From a virus, in the IMG/VR virus record IMGVR_UViG_3300007516_000010, positions 32,942 through 96,941 of that record: 64,000 bases of DNA; one strand, written 5' to 3'. The translations under genes and the position numbers were made by a program. The notes under the pieces were generated by a model. It was not told the origin of the DNA and ran no database searches. It worked only from the letters and a program-made list of their open reading frames with translations. Position 1 is the first letter of the stretch. Every line of letters starts with the position of its first letter. Below are positions 43,383-51,296 of this stretch, in pieces.

Positions 43383-43679
43383 ATGTCCGAGCCGTTTACT
43401 TACTCCACGCCACAGAAAGTTTGGATTACCAAGCATGCCCTTGATGGCGGTGTCTACAGCGCTATGGCTGTGCTAGATATTCGCAAGGGGCACAAAATAG
43501 CGATCACCAAGTTCAAAACTAACTTCCCTCAGTTTTACCAACCAGGTGAATGGCAAGAGACGCTAGAGTCTGCGTTGCGGAAGGCCGAGCTTATGCGGGA
43601 GCAAAAGCTCAAATCACTGGTCAAAGTCATCTCGATCATTGAACAGATGCAGTTTAAAATCAAAGACGAGGTCGCCTAA
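43383..43679 (+). CDS. Small hypothetical protein
   Basis: A 98-residue protein of unknown function. The N-terminus is of beta type (QKVWITKHALDGGVYSAMAV) and the C-terminus is a basic helix (ALRKAELMREQKLKSLVKVI). A terminator follows. Confidence 0.55.
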   Translation: MSEPFTYSTPQKVWITKHALDGGVYSAMAVLDIRKGHKIAITKFKTNFPQFYQPGEWQETLESALRKAELMREQKLKSLVKVISIIEQMQFKIKDEVA

Positions 43680-43705
43680 ATTACGCCCTAGGCGACTGAC
43701 GTCGA

Positions 43706-43736
43706 GCGGCCTGTCGCATAGCCAGGCCGCTTTTTT
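43706..43736 (+). terminator. Intrinsic terminator (repeated type)
   Basis: Stem GCGGCCTG/CAGGCCGC, loop TCGCATAGC, then six T. Same element as at 29865, differing by one loop base. Confidence 0.9.
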
Positions 43737-43764
43737 CGTTTCTACACCCTTTGCGGGAATAAAC

Positions 43765-44619
43765 ATGATTCGTTTGAAAGTTATTAAGTACTGCCTGAAC
43801 ATCTCCAAGCCAGGCGACGCAACTCAGTACGGTAGTATCCAGCGAACTTGCGAAGAGCTCGGCTACCGCAAGTTCGAAGTTTTTGCTCCGAGCTACCTTG
43901 CTAGCGAGACCCCCGACGCTGGAGAGATAGAAGAGCAGCATTTGTTCGAGTCGCAGTACAACCTTAGTGGTTACCGCGTGCACGACTGGTTTGAGTGCTA
44001 CGAAGCGCACGCAAATAATAAACGGCGAGACGGATACTACCTCGTCGGTGAGACGGACGCAGACATACCCGCTCTGCGCAAGCTGCAGTCGCAGTCGCAT
44101 CGCTGCGGTTACTGCGGGTACACCTACGTCGGCGACAACCCGCCCACTTTCTGTGACGACTGTCTAAGCAATGCGTACCTAGAGGACCATGAGCTGAGGT
44201 TGCTACGGCTAGTCTCGCTGTTGGAGATGCGGGAAACGTCTCTGCTCATTCCTCGCTCGATCAGGGAGCTACGCTGGTCGTCCTTGCGTCCGGAGCTATC
44301 GCCAGCGGAGCTAGACGAATTGCGTCCTCGCTACCAGCATCAGCAGCAACTTCGTTTGGAAAAAGTTCGGCAGCAGAAGATCGCAGAGAACCACGCCAAA
44401 CAAGAGGCGGCTAGGCGAGATTGGTTAGTTGAAGACTGGCTGCTGCGTAACGGAATTAACACTGACAACGTGATTTACTACACACACACGGACGAGTGGT
44501 GCTGGGGCTGGCGTAAGGTGTTGACCATCCCGGAGAAGGAAGCACTCAGGACACACCTGCAGGCGATCTTCAGCGCTGAGTTGTTTGAACGTATGGTGTT
44601 CAAAACTTCGCCAGACTAG
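43765..44619 (+). CDS. Hypothetical protein with central zinc ribbon
   Basis: A 284-residue protein of unknown function. Residues about 115-140 carry CGYCGY and CDDC, a likely zinc ribbon. Flanking helices are Arg/Glu/Gln-rich (HQQQLRLEKVRQQKIAENH). The C-terminal domain has an aromatic DEWCWGWRKV strand. ATG at 43765 follows the terminator and starts a new unit; the frame upstream is non-coding. Confidence 0.6.
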   Translation: MIRLKVIKYCLNISKPGDATQYGSIQRTCEELGYRKFEVFAPSYLASETPDAGEIEEQHLFESQYNLSGYRVHDWFECYEAHANNKRRDGYYLVGETDADIPALRKLQSQSHRCGYCGYTYVGDNPPTFCDDCLSNAYLEDHELRLLRLVSLLEMRETSLLIPRSIRELRWSSLRPELSPAELDELRPRYQHQQQLRLEKVRQQKIAENHAKQEAARRDWLVEDWLLRNGINTDNVIYYTHTDEWCWGWRKVLTIPEKEALRTHLQAIFSAELFERMVFKTSPD

Positions 44620-44655
44620 ATTGTCGGCATTAAGCTCAATACAAAAGGATTTTTC

Positions 44656-45021
44656 ATGGAAATTGACGTAACCCAGGTCGTGCAGGATAGGCAACAGTTT
44701 ATGCGGTGGGACGACGAGTATGTTCGTCAGTACGTACAGCAGCGACCGCTGTTTAAAAACAGCCGAAAGCTGCTGGAGATGGTGCGAGAGTTCTGTGCTG
44801 AATCTGAGTTGTTCGACGTCGACGCTGCCTGGGAAGCGGATTATCAGGAGACGCAGGTTAACCTAGTAGAAGTGGTCATGTGCGATATACGTCAGCTGGT
44901 CAAAACCAATCAGCTGACGGAGCAGACGGTGATCGTAGCGGAATCAGCAGAATTCATCACTCAGGTCGATCAACCCGGTCATACACAGTTTGGCCGCTGG
45001 CTGGTGCAGCTGTTTGAATGA
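44656..45021 (+). CDS. Hypothetical protein
   Basis: A 121-residue acidic helical protein of unknown function (LLEMVREFCAESELFDVDAA). SD AAGGAT lies 10 bases before the start. The glycosyltransferase gene follows after 21 bases. Confidence 0.55.
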   Translation: MEIDVTQVVQDRQQFMRWDDEYVRQYVQQRPLFKNSRKLLEMVREFCAESELFDVDAAWEADYQETQVNLVEVVMCDIRQLVKTNQLTEQTVIVAESAEFITQVDQPGHTQFGRWLVQLFE

Positions 45022-45042
45022 GCAACTCCAAGGAAACAGGCA

Positions 45043-45813
45043 ATGGCAAGCGTGACATTTTTGGTGGTGGCGACGAATGCTTATTTACCGCTAGGTGTAC
45101 GGCTGGTTAAGCGGTTCAACCACTTTTATCATGGCGAGGACGCCGTAACGATACACTTGCTTACGGACGAGGAGCTGGAACCGTATTTACCGCCAGGTAA
45201 CTGGGCACGCGAGCGACGCATACACACTAACTGGGTGGAGGGCACCAGCTCGAAGTTTAAAGAGTTGATCACCTTGAGCCGGTCGTGCGACACAGAGTAC
45301 CTTTACGTCCTAGACGCGGACACAAGCTTTAACCGCCCGTTTGATCTAAAGTGGTTACTTGGCGACACGGTAGCGTGTGAGCACTTTGGCAACCGCGACT
45401 GGATGGCCGACAACGATAAAAAGAATTACGAACGCAATCGTAAGTCGCTGGCATACGTTCCGTATGACACCCCCCATCCTCAGATGTATTACATGGGGAT
45501 GCTGATTGGCGGCAAAACCACGTGTGTTGAAGAGTTTTCGACCACAATGCTCGATTGGCAGACAGAAGATACTCGCACTGGCAATCCAGCTTGCGTGCAG
45601 GACGAGTCGTACATCAACAAGTATTTTCACGTGAATCCGCCGTCGCACGTGGTACCGACTGACGGGTTTCCTTGGGTTATCTCTGACAAAGGCGGTCTGG
45701 GAGAGACTCGCAACGTCAACTTGGGCGTCAGCCGGGTCAAAGCTGTCCTGCAGGAATTTCGAGATCGTCCGTTGATTGACATCAGAAATAACGTAGTTTC
45801 AGCCGTCAATTGA
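45043..45813 (+). CDS. GT6-like glycosyltransferase
   Basis: A 256-residue protein with the layout of family 6 glycosyltransferases, the group of the ABO enzymes. N-terminal SVTFLVVATNAYLPLGVRLV opens the nucleotide fold. The metal-binding DxD is D91-A-D93 (YLYVLDADTSFNRPFD). Later segments YYMGMLIGG and DESYINKYFHVNPPSHVV match the acceptor-binding part. These enzymes add Gal or GalNAc to terminal sugars. SD AAGGAA lies upstream. Substrate unknown. Confidence 0.75.
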   Translation: MASVTFLVVATNAYLPLGVRLVKRFNHFYHGEDAVTIHLLTDEELEPYLPPGNWARERRIHTNWVEGTSSKFKELITLSRSCDTEYLYVLDADTSFNRPFDLKWLLGDTVACEHFGNRDWMADNDKKNYERNRKSLAYVPYDTPHPQMYYMGMLIGGKTTCVEEFSTTMLDWQTEDTRTGNPACVQDESYINKYFHVNPPSHVVPTDGFPWVISDKGGLGETRNVNLGVSRVKAVLQEFRDRPLIDIRNNVVSAVN

Positions 45814-45820
45814 TCCCGGG

Positions 45821-45848
45821 CGGCGACAAAATCGATTTTGTCGCCGCA
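45821..45848. repeat. Intergenic palindrome, copy 9
   Basis: A perfect 28-bp copy identical to copy 1, 7 bases after the stop of the GT6-like gene. The start of the next gene lies 110 bases further on. Confidence 0.95.
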
Positions 45849-45958
45849 CCGCTTATTCGGTCTTACCTGGTGGCAGCGGGCAAAGTTTGTAGCCCTTCGG
45901 CCCGCGGGTATGGTGACTTGCTGGTAGCTGACCGGCGGTGCATCATCAGAGGCGGACA

Positions 45959-46414
45959 ATGCAAGATAAAACAAGGCTACTGAAGATGAGCGATCTTAAG
46001 CTAGCGGCCGCCATGGACGCTGAGCTGTTCGACGATTCGTGGACATCCGAGGACTTCAGCCAGTATATCGCTGATCATACGTGCAAAATCATCGGCACCT
46101 TTCGTGACCGCAAGTTGGTGGGGTACGCCTGCGTCGCGTTTTACGGCCGCCGCATCGCCATAGACCGGCTGTGTATTAACGACGGCGACGACGACGATCC
46201 AGCGACCGTCAAATTAATCGCCGCGATGAAGCAGATTCTTCCTGCCGGCGGTCAGGTACGCCTGGAGATCGAGGTCCAGCTGGAGGACAGTGATACGCTC
46301 GCTCTGTTCAAAGCAGACGGCTTTGTTGCGCGGCCCTGGGCGAATGGCAAGTATGTGCATCCCAGAACCGAACAGGTCAGACTTTGTTATCTTCCCGCTG
46401 TCACGCCACTTTAA
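45959..46414 (+). CDS. GNAT-type acetyltransferase
   Basis: A 151-residue protein resembling RimI-like N-acetyltransferases. It has a LFDDSWTSEDFSQYI helix near residue 23, a KLVGYACVAFYGRRIAIDRL central strand pair and a DTLALFKADGFVARP ending. The Gln/Arg acetyl-CoA loop is degenerate (NDGDDDDPATVKLI), so activity is uncertain. Phage GNATs may modify host proteins or toxins. ATG at 45959 has GAGGCGG upstream. Confidence 0.55.
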   Translation: MQDKTRLLKMSDLKLAAAMDAELFDDSWTSEDFSQYIADHTCKIIGTFRDRKLVGYACVAFYGRRIAIDRLCINDGDDDDPATVKLIAAMKQILPAGGQVRLEIEVQLEDSDTLALFKADGFVARPWANGKYVHPRTEQVRLCYLPAVTPL

Positions 46415-46431
46415 GTAACGAGAAAGTCCAG

Positions 46432-47097
46432 ATGATTAACACAGACCCAGTTGCAACGACGAACACGACAGAACTGCCACGCACTGTTTACGTCGCCGGC
46501 CCGATGCGAGGCATCAAGTATTTCAACTTTCCAGAATTCGATGCAGCTAAAGCTAAACTCGAAGCTGCAGGGTTCAACGTCATATCGCCGGCCGATTTAG
46601 ACCGAGAGGCTGGGTGCAATCCAGGCAGCTTTCATGCGGACTACGACTGGACCGACTTAGCCGCGTGCGGCTTTTTGCTTTCCGATGCTATTGACCGTGA
46701 CATTGAGGCCCTCAAACGCTGCGATGCGATTTACATGCTGCGTGGTTGGGAGCGGTCCAAAGGGGCGAAAGCTGAGAAAGCGTTAGCGGAATGGATAGGG
46801 CTAGAAGTCCTCTACCAGGAATCTGAAGACATTCTCGAAGAAGCACTGCGGATCACCCGGGGCGACCGCAACAACGATTACGGGCATCCTTTCGACGACT
46901 TCACCAAGACCGCCAAGATGTGGTCGGCGATTCTAGGTGTGACTGTTGGGCCGGAGCACGTCGCGATGTGCATGATTTGCATCAAGCTCAGCCGGCAGTG
47001 CAACTCACCTAAGCGAGATAACCTGGTCGACGGGGCCGGCTACTTCCGTACGCTGGACCTGGTCGTGAACCACCCTGACTGGAAACCGGTCCTGTAG
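46432..47097 (+). CDS. DUF4406 / nucleoside-deoxyribosyltransferase-like protein fused to DUF6378
   Basis: A 221-residue protein of two parts. Residues about 15-120 match DUF4406, related to nucleoside 2-deoxyribosyltransferases: VYVAGPMRGIKYFNFPEFDA, then CDAIYMLRGWERSKGAKAE. Residues 128-215 match DUF6378: ILEEALRITRGDRNNDYGHP, MCMICIKLSRQCNSPKRDNL and VDGAGYFRTL. Both are frequent in phages and often joined. A role in nucleotide salvage or in sensing nucleotide derivatives is likely. ATG at 46432 is chosen from the domain start. Confidence 0.8.
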   Translation: MINTDPVATTNTTELPRTVYVAGPMRGIKYFNFPEFDAAKAKLEAAGFNVISPADLDREAGCNPGSFHADYDWTDLAACGFLLSDAIDRDIEALKRCDAIYMLRGWERSKGAKAEKALAEWIGLEVLYQESEDILEEALRITRGDRNNDYGHPFDDFTKTAKMWSAILGVTVGPEHVAMCMICIKLSRQCNSPKRDNLVDGAGYFRTLDLVVNHPDWKPVL

Positions 47098-47146
47098 TCT
47101 GTGTCAGTGATTCGCGTTCAATCTTTATTCTTTGCGGAGCGATCCG

Positions 47147-47419
47147 ATGCGAGTACGGGATGCGGTAATTCGTGCAGACCGGGCCAGAGCCCGCTGCCAG
47201 TCAGCAGGCCGTAACAGGCCTTTCTACCGTCGACAGGCAAAGCGAGCTGAACGGCGACTGGGCCAGGCGATCATCCGGGAGTCGCTTGTCGAGCTTGACG
47301 GCGATGCGGTCCATCGCCGGATAGTGTTTAATGCGGCCGTCACCCGGCGGTCGACAATCTTGCAGAACGACTTGTGGTTGTTCATCGAATGCTTAAATCA
47401 CCCCGGCGACGTGATTTAA
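47147..47419 (+). CDS. Small Arg-rich protein
   Basis: A 90-residue basic protein (AVIRADRARARCQSAGRNRP, then RRQAKRAERRLGQAI) of unknown function. Its TAA stop coincides with the left edge of the first attC-like site, marking the boundary of the cassette-like island. Confidence 0.5.
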   Translation: MRVRDAVIRADRARARCQSAGRNRPFYRRQAKRAERRLGQAIIRESLVELDGDAVHRRIVFNAAVTRRSTILQNDLWLFIECLNHPGDVI

Positions 47420-47498
47420 CGTTCAAAATCACCGTGACCCGGCGGATGATTTCCAATTTCAATAAACCGTAGTCCGGGTCTGCGGTGCATTGTCTGCT
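47418..47498 (-). other. attC-like site 1
   Basis: It contains the 74-base block (47418-47491) repeated identically at 49152-49225. Internal arms CACCGTGACCCGG and CCGGGTCTGCGGTG pair imperfectly. The left outer arm is replaced by the end of the neighbouring gene, and the right end is GTCTGCT rather than GTTCTGCT, so this copy is truncated or altered at both edges. Confidence 0.6.
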
Positions 47499-47758
47499 GA
47501 CCAGTTGAAGCTGTCGACGCACTTCATGGTTTTGTTCTTGCCGTTTACTGGTAGCGTGTAAAGGGCATAGGTTAGTACAGTTTCAGCACCGACTTTTATC
47601 AGTTCATGGGAGTCATTGATGGTTAAAGCAACGCAGTTGACAAGCGGATTACCGCGAGGAAGCGGTAACGATTTCTTGATGCATCCTAAATCGGCTTCGA
47701 TGGAGCTTATCTGCAAAGACAGCGATGGCAGTGTTTTGGGTAGTTCTGAGTTGGACAT
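47459..47758 (-). CDS. Possible minus-strand cassette gene
   Basis: A 99-residue frame of unknown function, ending inside attC-like site 1 as cassette genes often do (last residues APQTRTTVY). The C-terminal half reads like protein (ELIKVGAETVLTYALYTLPV). It overlaps the plus-strand frame 47619-47906 over its N-terminal part, and only one may be real. Confidence 0.35.
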   Translation of the reverse strand: MSNSELPKTLPSLSLQISSIEADLGCIKKSLPLPRGNPLVNCVALTINDSHELIKVGAETVLTYALYTLPVNGKNKTMKCVDSFNWSADNAPQTRTTVY

Positions 47759-47906
47759 GCTTGAGTTCGATAACTTAGTTGAGTATTTAGTGCTGGCTTA
47801 CGGGATATTACCGCTAGACTGCGTCAAGCGAACGTTGTTGGCTTTGGAGCGGCATGCGATGAGTCTTAATACAGGCGGCGTTTCAGTAGCAGAACGCCCG
47901 CGATAA
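47619..47906 (+). CDS. Small cassette-region protein
   Basis: A 95-residue frame of unknown function (SSELDMLEFDNLVEYLVLAY, then LLALERHAMSLN). The end lies inside attC-like site 2. Composition is more protein-like than the opposing frame in the shared region. Confidence 0.45.
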   Translation: MVKATQLTSGLPRGSGNDFLMHPKSASMELICKDSDGSVLGSSELDMLEFDNLVEYLVLAYGILPLDCVKRTLLALERHAMSLNTGGVSVAERPR

Positions 47907-47981
47907 CCGGGCACGAAAGGTAAAATTATGAGTTCAGATAAAGATCAACAGAGTGCTCCGCGTTCATCGGATGGTTCTGCT
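47888..47981 (-). other. attC-like site 2
   Basis: Outer ends AGCAGAAC (47888) and GTTCTGCT (47974-47981), with partly complementary inner arms (CGCGATAACCGGGCAC against GTGCTCCGCGTTCATCGG). The start of the gene at 47928 lies inside it. Confidence 0.6.
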
Positions 47982-48182
47982 CCGGGTGCGGTAGCGGGCG
48001 AGCAGCAAGCATGTACGAGCCTGCCATTTTCAGAGTGGCTAGGCGGTGAAGCCATTACGCCGGAAGAGGCATCGGACAGAACGGGGTTACCAGTCAGCTT
48101 CTTCAACAATACATGGAGAGACGACCCGGATTACATTGCCAAGTATGTGACTCCGTACGAGAAAACGTCAGAGACGGTTTAA
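47928..48182 (+). CDS. Small cassette-region protein
   Basis: An 84-residue frame, Ser/Gln-rich at first, then folded-looking (LPFSEWLGGEAITPEEASDR). It begins within attC-like site 2 and ends head to head with the broken minus-strand gene. A purine stretch (AAAGGTAAA) precedes the ATG. Unknown function. Confidence 0.45.
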   Translation: MSSDKDQQSAPRSSDGSAPGAVAGEQQACTSLPFSEWLGGEAITPEEASDRTGLPVSFFNNTWRDDPDYIAKYVTPYEKTSETV

Positions 48183-48427
48183 GTCGAGGCATCTTCAGAT
48201 GGGAACATCACTATCAGCAGTCCGTCAGAGGATTGATTGATAGCTGCAGTATCGGGAATCCTGTATTCCGACACTAAAGTCGATCCTTGCGACGTTTACG
48301 CAAATAATTTGCCGTCGCGTTTGACTACTCGACAATCGTGCCAAGGGTCTGGACTGCCAGTGATATGAAGCTTGACACTTCCAGCATTCAGCAGGTCTTC
48401 TTCCGATGTGTTACCGTGGTATTGCAT
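48179..48427 (-). pseudogene. Cassette gene broken by an in-frame stop
   Basis: A minus-strand 83-codon frame starting at ATG 48425-48427, 18 bases past attC-like site 3. The first 43 residues (HITGSPDPWHDCRVVKRDGK) are followed by TAA at 48296-48298, after which the same frame continues for 38 protein-like residues (SEYRIPDTAAINQSSDG) to a final stop. One base change would restore it. Either decayed or read through. Confidence 0.5.
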
Positions 48428-48444
48428 GTGTCTTCAGTTTCAGC

Positions 48445-48535
48445 AGCAGAACGTTAACGATCAGCGGTCGACCGTCGCTGATTCTTCAATTCCAAGCGGA
48501 TGATCGGTCGCTCCGTTGCGTCGCATGGTTCTGCT
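48445..48535 (-). other. attC-like site 3
   Basis: Ends AGCAGAAC (48445-48452) and GTTCTGCT (48528-48535). Inner arms GATCAGCGGTCGACC and GATCGGTCGCTCCGTTG are partly complementary. On the minus strand a gene starts 18 bases after its end. Confidence 0.6.
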
Positions 48536-48568
48536 CCGCGTGGAGTGGGGCCGGGGAGAATTAGAGAT

Positions 48569-48904
48569 ATGGTTGAATCTACTGAGAAATCGATTCTCGA
48601 TCCGAATCCGGAAGTTCCGTACAATTGCATTGTGGGCGAACCGTTGCCAGGTGTTAGTGGGCTAGAGTGGCAGGATGAGAGCCTTCTTGAGTCTGGTCAA
48701 ACAGGCTTTTACTTAGTTTACAGCCCAAAAACTCACCAAATCCTCTTTACGCATTTAGTAGGTCCACAAGACCTAACAGTGTTACGCGTAGGTGATCGTG
48801 ACCAGGGTTATCGTCTGCTTGGACCGTTACCCAAGCCGCCGGTATATTTTTGCCCGGGAACAACCAACGGACTTGACATCGACCCTAACTGGCACTGGGA
48901 GTAG
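48569..48904 (+). CDS. Small cassette-region protein
   Basis: A 111-residue protein of unknown function with a well-formed beta-type sequence (QTGFYLVYSPKTHQILFTHL, then LGPLPKPPVYFCPGTTN). It starts 33 bases after attC-like site 3 on the plus strand and overlaps the end of a minus-strand gene by 20 bases. Confidence 0.5.
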   Translation: MVESTEKSILDPNPEVPYNCIVGEPLPGVSGLEWQDESLLESGQTGFYLVYSPKTHQILFTHLVGPQDLTVLRVGDRDQGYRLLGPLPKPPVYFCPGTTNGLDIDPNWHWE

Positions 48905-49124
48905 CGTTATCAATGCACTGTTTCGCTTCAGCTTCCGTGTTGAAAATTAGTGTGCTTTCGACAACGACTTTCGACCATGTATCGGACCTTCCCCAAAACA
49001 TCGCAGGAATCTGTCTGTAAGTCACAGGTGACTCAATAGATCCATGCTCAATCGCTTTGCTTGGCACTGAGGTAGGATCTGACACGATTACCCATTTATT
49101 GTCTCGAAGTTTAAGCGGCTTCAT
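48885..49124 (-). CDS. Small cassette gene
   Basis: A 79-residue protein starting 22 bases after the minus-strand end of attC-like site 4. Pattern: LKLRDNKWVIVSDP, then VTYRQIPAMFWGRSDTWSKV and a terminal EAEAKQCIDNAT helix. Unknown function. A longer frame to 49196 runs into the attC-like site and is less likely. Confidence 0.5.
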   Translation of the reverse strand: MKPLKLRDNKWVIVSDPTSVPSKAIEHGSIESPVTYRQIPAMFWGRSDTWSKVVVESTLIFNTEAEAKQCIDNATPSAS

Positions 49125-49146
49125 AAGTGGTTTCCCAGTCTCAGGT

Positions 49147-49238
49147 AGCAGAACGTTCAAAATCACCGTGACCCGGCGGATGATTTCCAATTTCAATAAA
49201 CCGTAGTCCGGGTCTGCGGTGCATTTTATGGTTCTGCT
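49147..49238 (-). other. attC-like site 4
   Basis: The best-formed site: ends AGCAGAAC (49147-49154) and GTTCTGCT (49231-49238), and inner arms CACCGTGACCCGG and CCGGGTCTGCGGTG pair with a few unpaired bases, as in attC. It holds the 74-base block identical to site 1. Confidence 0.65.
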
Positions 49239-49257
49239 CTACGATGAGCGGCGAGAA

Positions 49258-49491
49258 TCATACGGAGTCAGTAAGATGGCAATAAGCAGCATAAGCAGCC
49301 CGAGCATCTGCATTGGGCTTGATTTTGGTGGTGGAACACCAGGTCAAGAAACCGTCAATTGTTACGTAGGTCTTTACGACGGAGTTAGGGTCATCGAGAT
49401 TACGAAACCGCTCTTCGATGTACTCGACCCACTCATCGTATGTAAGCGTGAATTCTTCCGGGAATGCACGAACGAACAATTTAACCACCAC
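49258..49491 (-). CDS. Small cassette gene
   Basis: A 77-residue protein of unknown function whose stop lies 19 bases before attC-like site 4 in the minus direction, the usual gene-then-attC order. It is charged and helical (PEEFTLTYDEWVEYIEERFR), ending with WCSTTKIKPNADARAAYAAY. Start GTG at 49491. The opposing plus frame is considered its shadow. Confidence 0.5.
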   Translation of the reverse strand: MVVKLFVRAFPEEFTLTYDEWVEYIEERFRNLDDPNSVVKTYVTIDGFLTWCSTTKIKPNADARAAYAAYCHLTDSV

Positions 49492-49521
49492 AACGAGATA
49501 TAACCAGGAAATGCAAAAGCA

Positions 49522-49689
49522 ATGCCCTACTGTAAGGAATGTAAAAGAGAGCTGGACTGCGAGGACACCAACGGTAGAGACCTAGAGACCATGGGCGGTC
49601 TATCTGTCGAATACTACGTGTGCGAAGAATGCAACATCCCCTACGAACTAATAGGGGACAACCTGTACAGAACAGACGACCAATCATGA
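49522..49689 (+). CDS. 55-residue zinc-ribbon-like protein
   Basis: A small protein with two CxxC pairs (CKEC at residues 4-7 and CEEC near 34-37), a likely zinc ribbon. It lies just outside the cassette array. Unknown function; possibly a nucleic-acid-binding adaptor. Confidence 0.5.
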   Translation: MPYCKECKRELDCEDTNGRDLETMGGLSVEYYVCEECNIPYELIGDNLYRTDDQS

Positions 49690-49790
49690 GTTTCAGAGAA
49701 CTAATGAAATTCGCAGCAATATTAACGGATAATCGCTCAGTATTTGCGAGCTTTCCGCTTATTGCCGTGTAACTCTTTTAGGAACCAAAC

Positions 49791-50108
49791 ATGCCGACTA
49801 CGGCACACACTCAATTTCTGGGCGGAGTACCGTGCAACGTCCCCAACCGTACTGACGATGTCGTTACGGGAAGCCCGCACTGGTACGTCTCCTACAACAA
49901 CTACGATCAGGCGGTCTACGGCTCAGACACCACTGCGCTTGTGTTGGGACAAGTTGAATACATTCTCATCTTAAACGGCGACCACCGGGACGGGCTGCGG
50001 GCCTGTATCACAGTTAAAGACCTCGCCACCTCTCGCCTTAATCGTTGCCTAGCGTACGTACGCGAGCACAAAGCGGAACTTAATTTCCGCAGCAATCCGA
50101 TCATCTAA
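49791..50108 (+). CDS. Small hypothetical protein
   Basis: A 105-residue protein of unknown function with a strand-rich centre (VLGQVEYILILNGDHRDGLR). The ATG has TAGGAAC upstream. The 101 bases before it hold no gene. Confidence 0.55.
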   Translation: MPTTAHTQFLGGVPCNVPNRTDDVVTGSPHWYVSYNNYDQAVYGSDTTALVLGQVEYILILNGDHRDGLRACITVKDLATSRLNRCLAYVREHKAELNFRSNPII

Positions 50109-50208
50109 AACAAAAGCGGAGCGGATTTCGTCGAATGTGCATTCGGCGGCTGAGCGTATTCGAACTGGGTATTACCCCGATAGCTTTTAACTCTTACCAA
50201 GGAAGACC

Positions 50209-51135
50209 ATGAATTACTACCTAATCACACTTTCGTGTGAATGTCCCGGGTATACCAGCCACCACCGGTTGCAGTTCGTTATTACAGAGCATGTGACGAG
50301 CACGGCTTCTGGCTTGCTTTCCAACCTATGCGACACACTTACCGACACAAGCGTCAATCCGTATGTTGAATTGTCTTTTGTCAGACTACCTCCAACACAC
50401 GTCAGAATGTTTAGCAGCTACAGCATTGATCAGCTCGAAAAAGTCACAGCCGAGATATCTGTGGCAATTATTGCCTACACCAACAGGCTGCTTCGGTCAG
50501 GCTTTACGCTTGCGGCCGCTCCGCGGCCGGAGGCATCGCCGGAGGCATCGCCAGACAAGGCAGGCAAGACGACGCTGCGGAACACGGTTTTGGCGATGCT
50601 GTTAGCCACCGAAGATAGCGATATCAATTATCAAGAAGCCGCGAGTCTTCGCACAGTTATCGGCGGTGAGCCGCTATATCAATTTAGGCATGCTGACGGC
50701 GAGACTAGTTACGCGGCGATGCAAGACGTGCTGGAGGTCGGCAATCCGCGAAACGAAAGCGACGATGACGAAGATGCGGGGTACATCGGCTTAGTTCCGC
50801 CCGTTGTCGGCATCGACATGTCCGGAGGGCTGGTGACTTCGGTATGGGTTGACGGTTCCCCTGAAAGCAAGTATTTCGTTAACGACTCCGACGACTGGGC
50901 GGAGGTCAACTGGGACATCATTGACTGGGACGCCATTGACTGGGACACAGAGGTAGCCGCGGCCGTCACCGATCAGGTCGAACGCGTGGTCGAATACCTG
51001 CGGGCCTGGCGAAAAGGAGAAATGAGTTCGGAATTATTGTTTTGGCTGATCGACGCGGCCCCGACCGAATTAGTTGATCTTGTTTCGCACGCGATTATCA
51101 CCATCCAAAATTGCGACACGGTGTCCGATAAATAG
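50209..51135 (+). CDS. Hypothetical protein
   Basis: A 308-residue protein of unknown function. The N-terminal domain (1-105) is alpha/beta, followed by an Ala/Pro/Glu linker with duplicated EASPEASP, then a second domain with a striking acidic-aromatic run (NWDIIDWDAIDWDTE near residue 240). SD AAGGAAG lies upstream. Confidence 0.6.
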   Translation: MNYYLITLSCECPGYTSHHRLQFVITEHVTSTASGLLSNLCDTLTDTSVNPYVELSFVRLPPTHVRMFSSYSIDQLEKVTAEISVAIIAYTNRLLRSGFTLAAAPRPEASPEASPDKAGKTTLRNTVLAMLLATEDSDINYQEAASLRTVIGGEPLYQFRHADGETSYAAMQDVLEVGNPRNESDDDEDAGYIGLVPPVVGIDMSGGLVTSVWVDGSPESKYFVNDSDDWAEVNWDIIDWDAIDWDTEVAAAVTDQVERVVEYLRAWRKGEMSSELLFWLIDAAPTELVDLVSHAIITIQNCDTVSDK

Positions 51136-51197
51136 GCGACGCTAGGGGATGCGAGGCTAAGCTGCTACTATCTGGAACAGCTCGACGACAATGCGTC

Positions 51198-51227
51198 GTC
51201 GGCGACAAAATCGATTTTGTCGGCGAC
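51198..51227. repeat. Intergenic palindrome, copy 10 (hybrid arms)
   Basis: The 20-base core at 51203-51222 is flanked by GTCGG and GCGAC, giving one G-G mismatch inside a longer pairing. It lies 75 bases before the ATG at 51297. Confidence 0.85.
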
Positions 51228-51296
51228 CGTACCCACGGTCGCCTGTTCGGGACAACTGCGTCCGCCTTCAATTTTTTTAGCCCCTGGAGCTCCGGC

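Larger units (their letters stand above)
47418..49491 (-). mobile_element. Integron-cassette-like array with four attC-like sites
   Basis: Four imperfect inverted repeats of about 80-95 bases alternate with small genes of no known function. All but the leftmost are bounded by AGCAGAAC and GTTCTGCT, and the first and last share an identical 74-base block. Read on the minus strand, their arms look like attC sites of integron cassettes, and minus-strand genes start just after a GTTCTGCT end. No integrase gene is in the window, so it is a cassette cluster lacking an integrase here. Base composition and gene density differ from the flanking phage genes. Confidence 0.6.

Noticed and set aside
49219-49503. 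Plus-strand frame opposite the last cassette gene
   Set aside because: The minus-strand frame has more protein-like composition and the expected position relative to the attC-like site.
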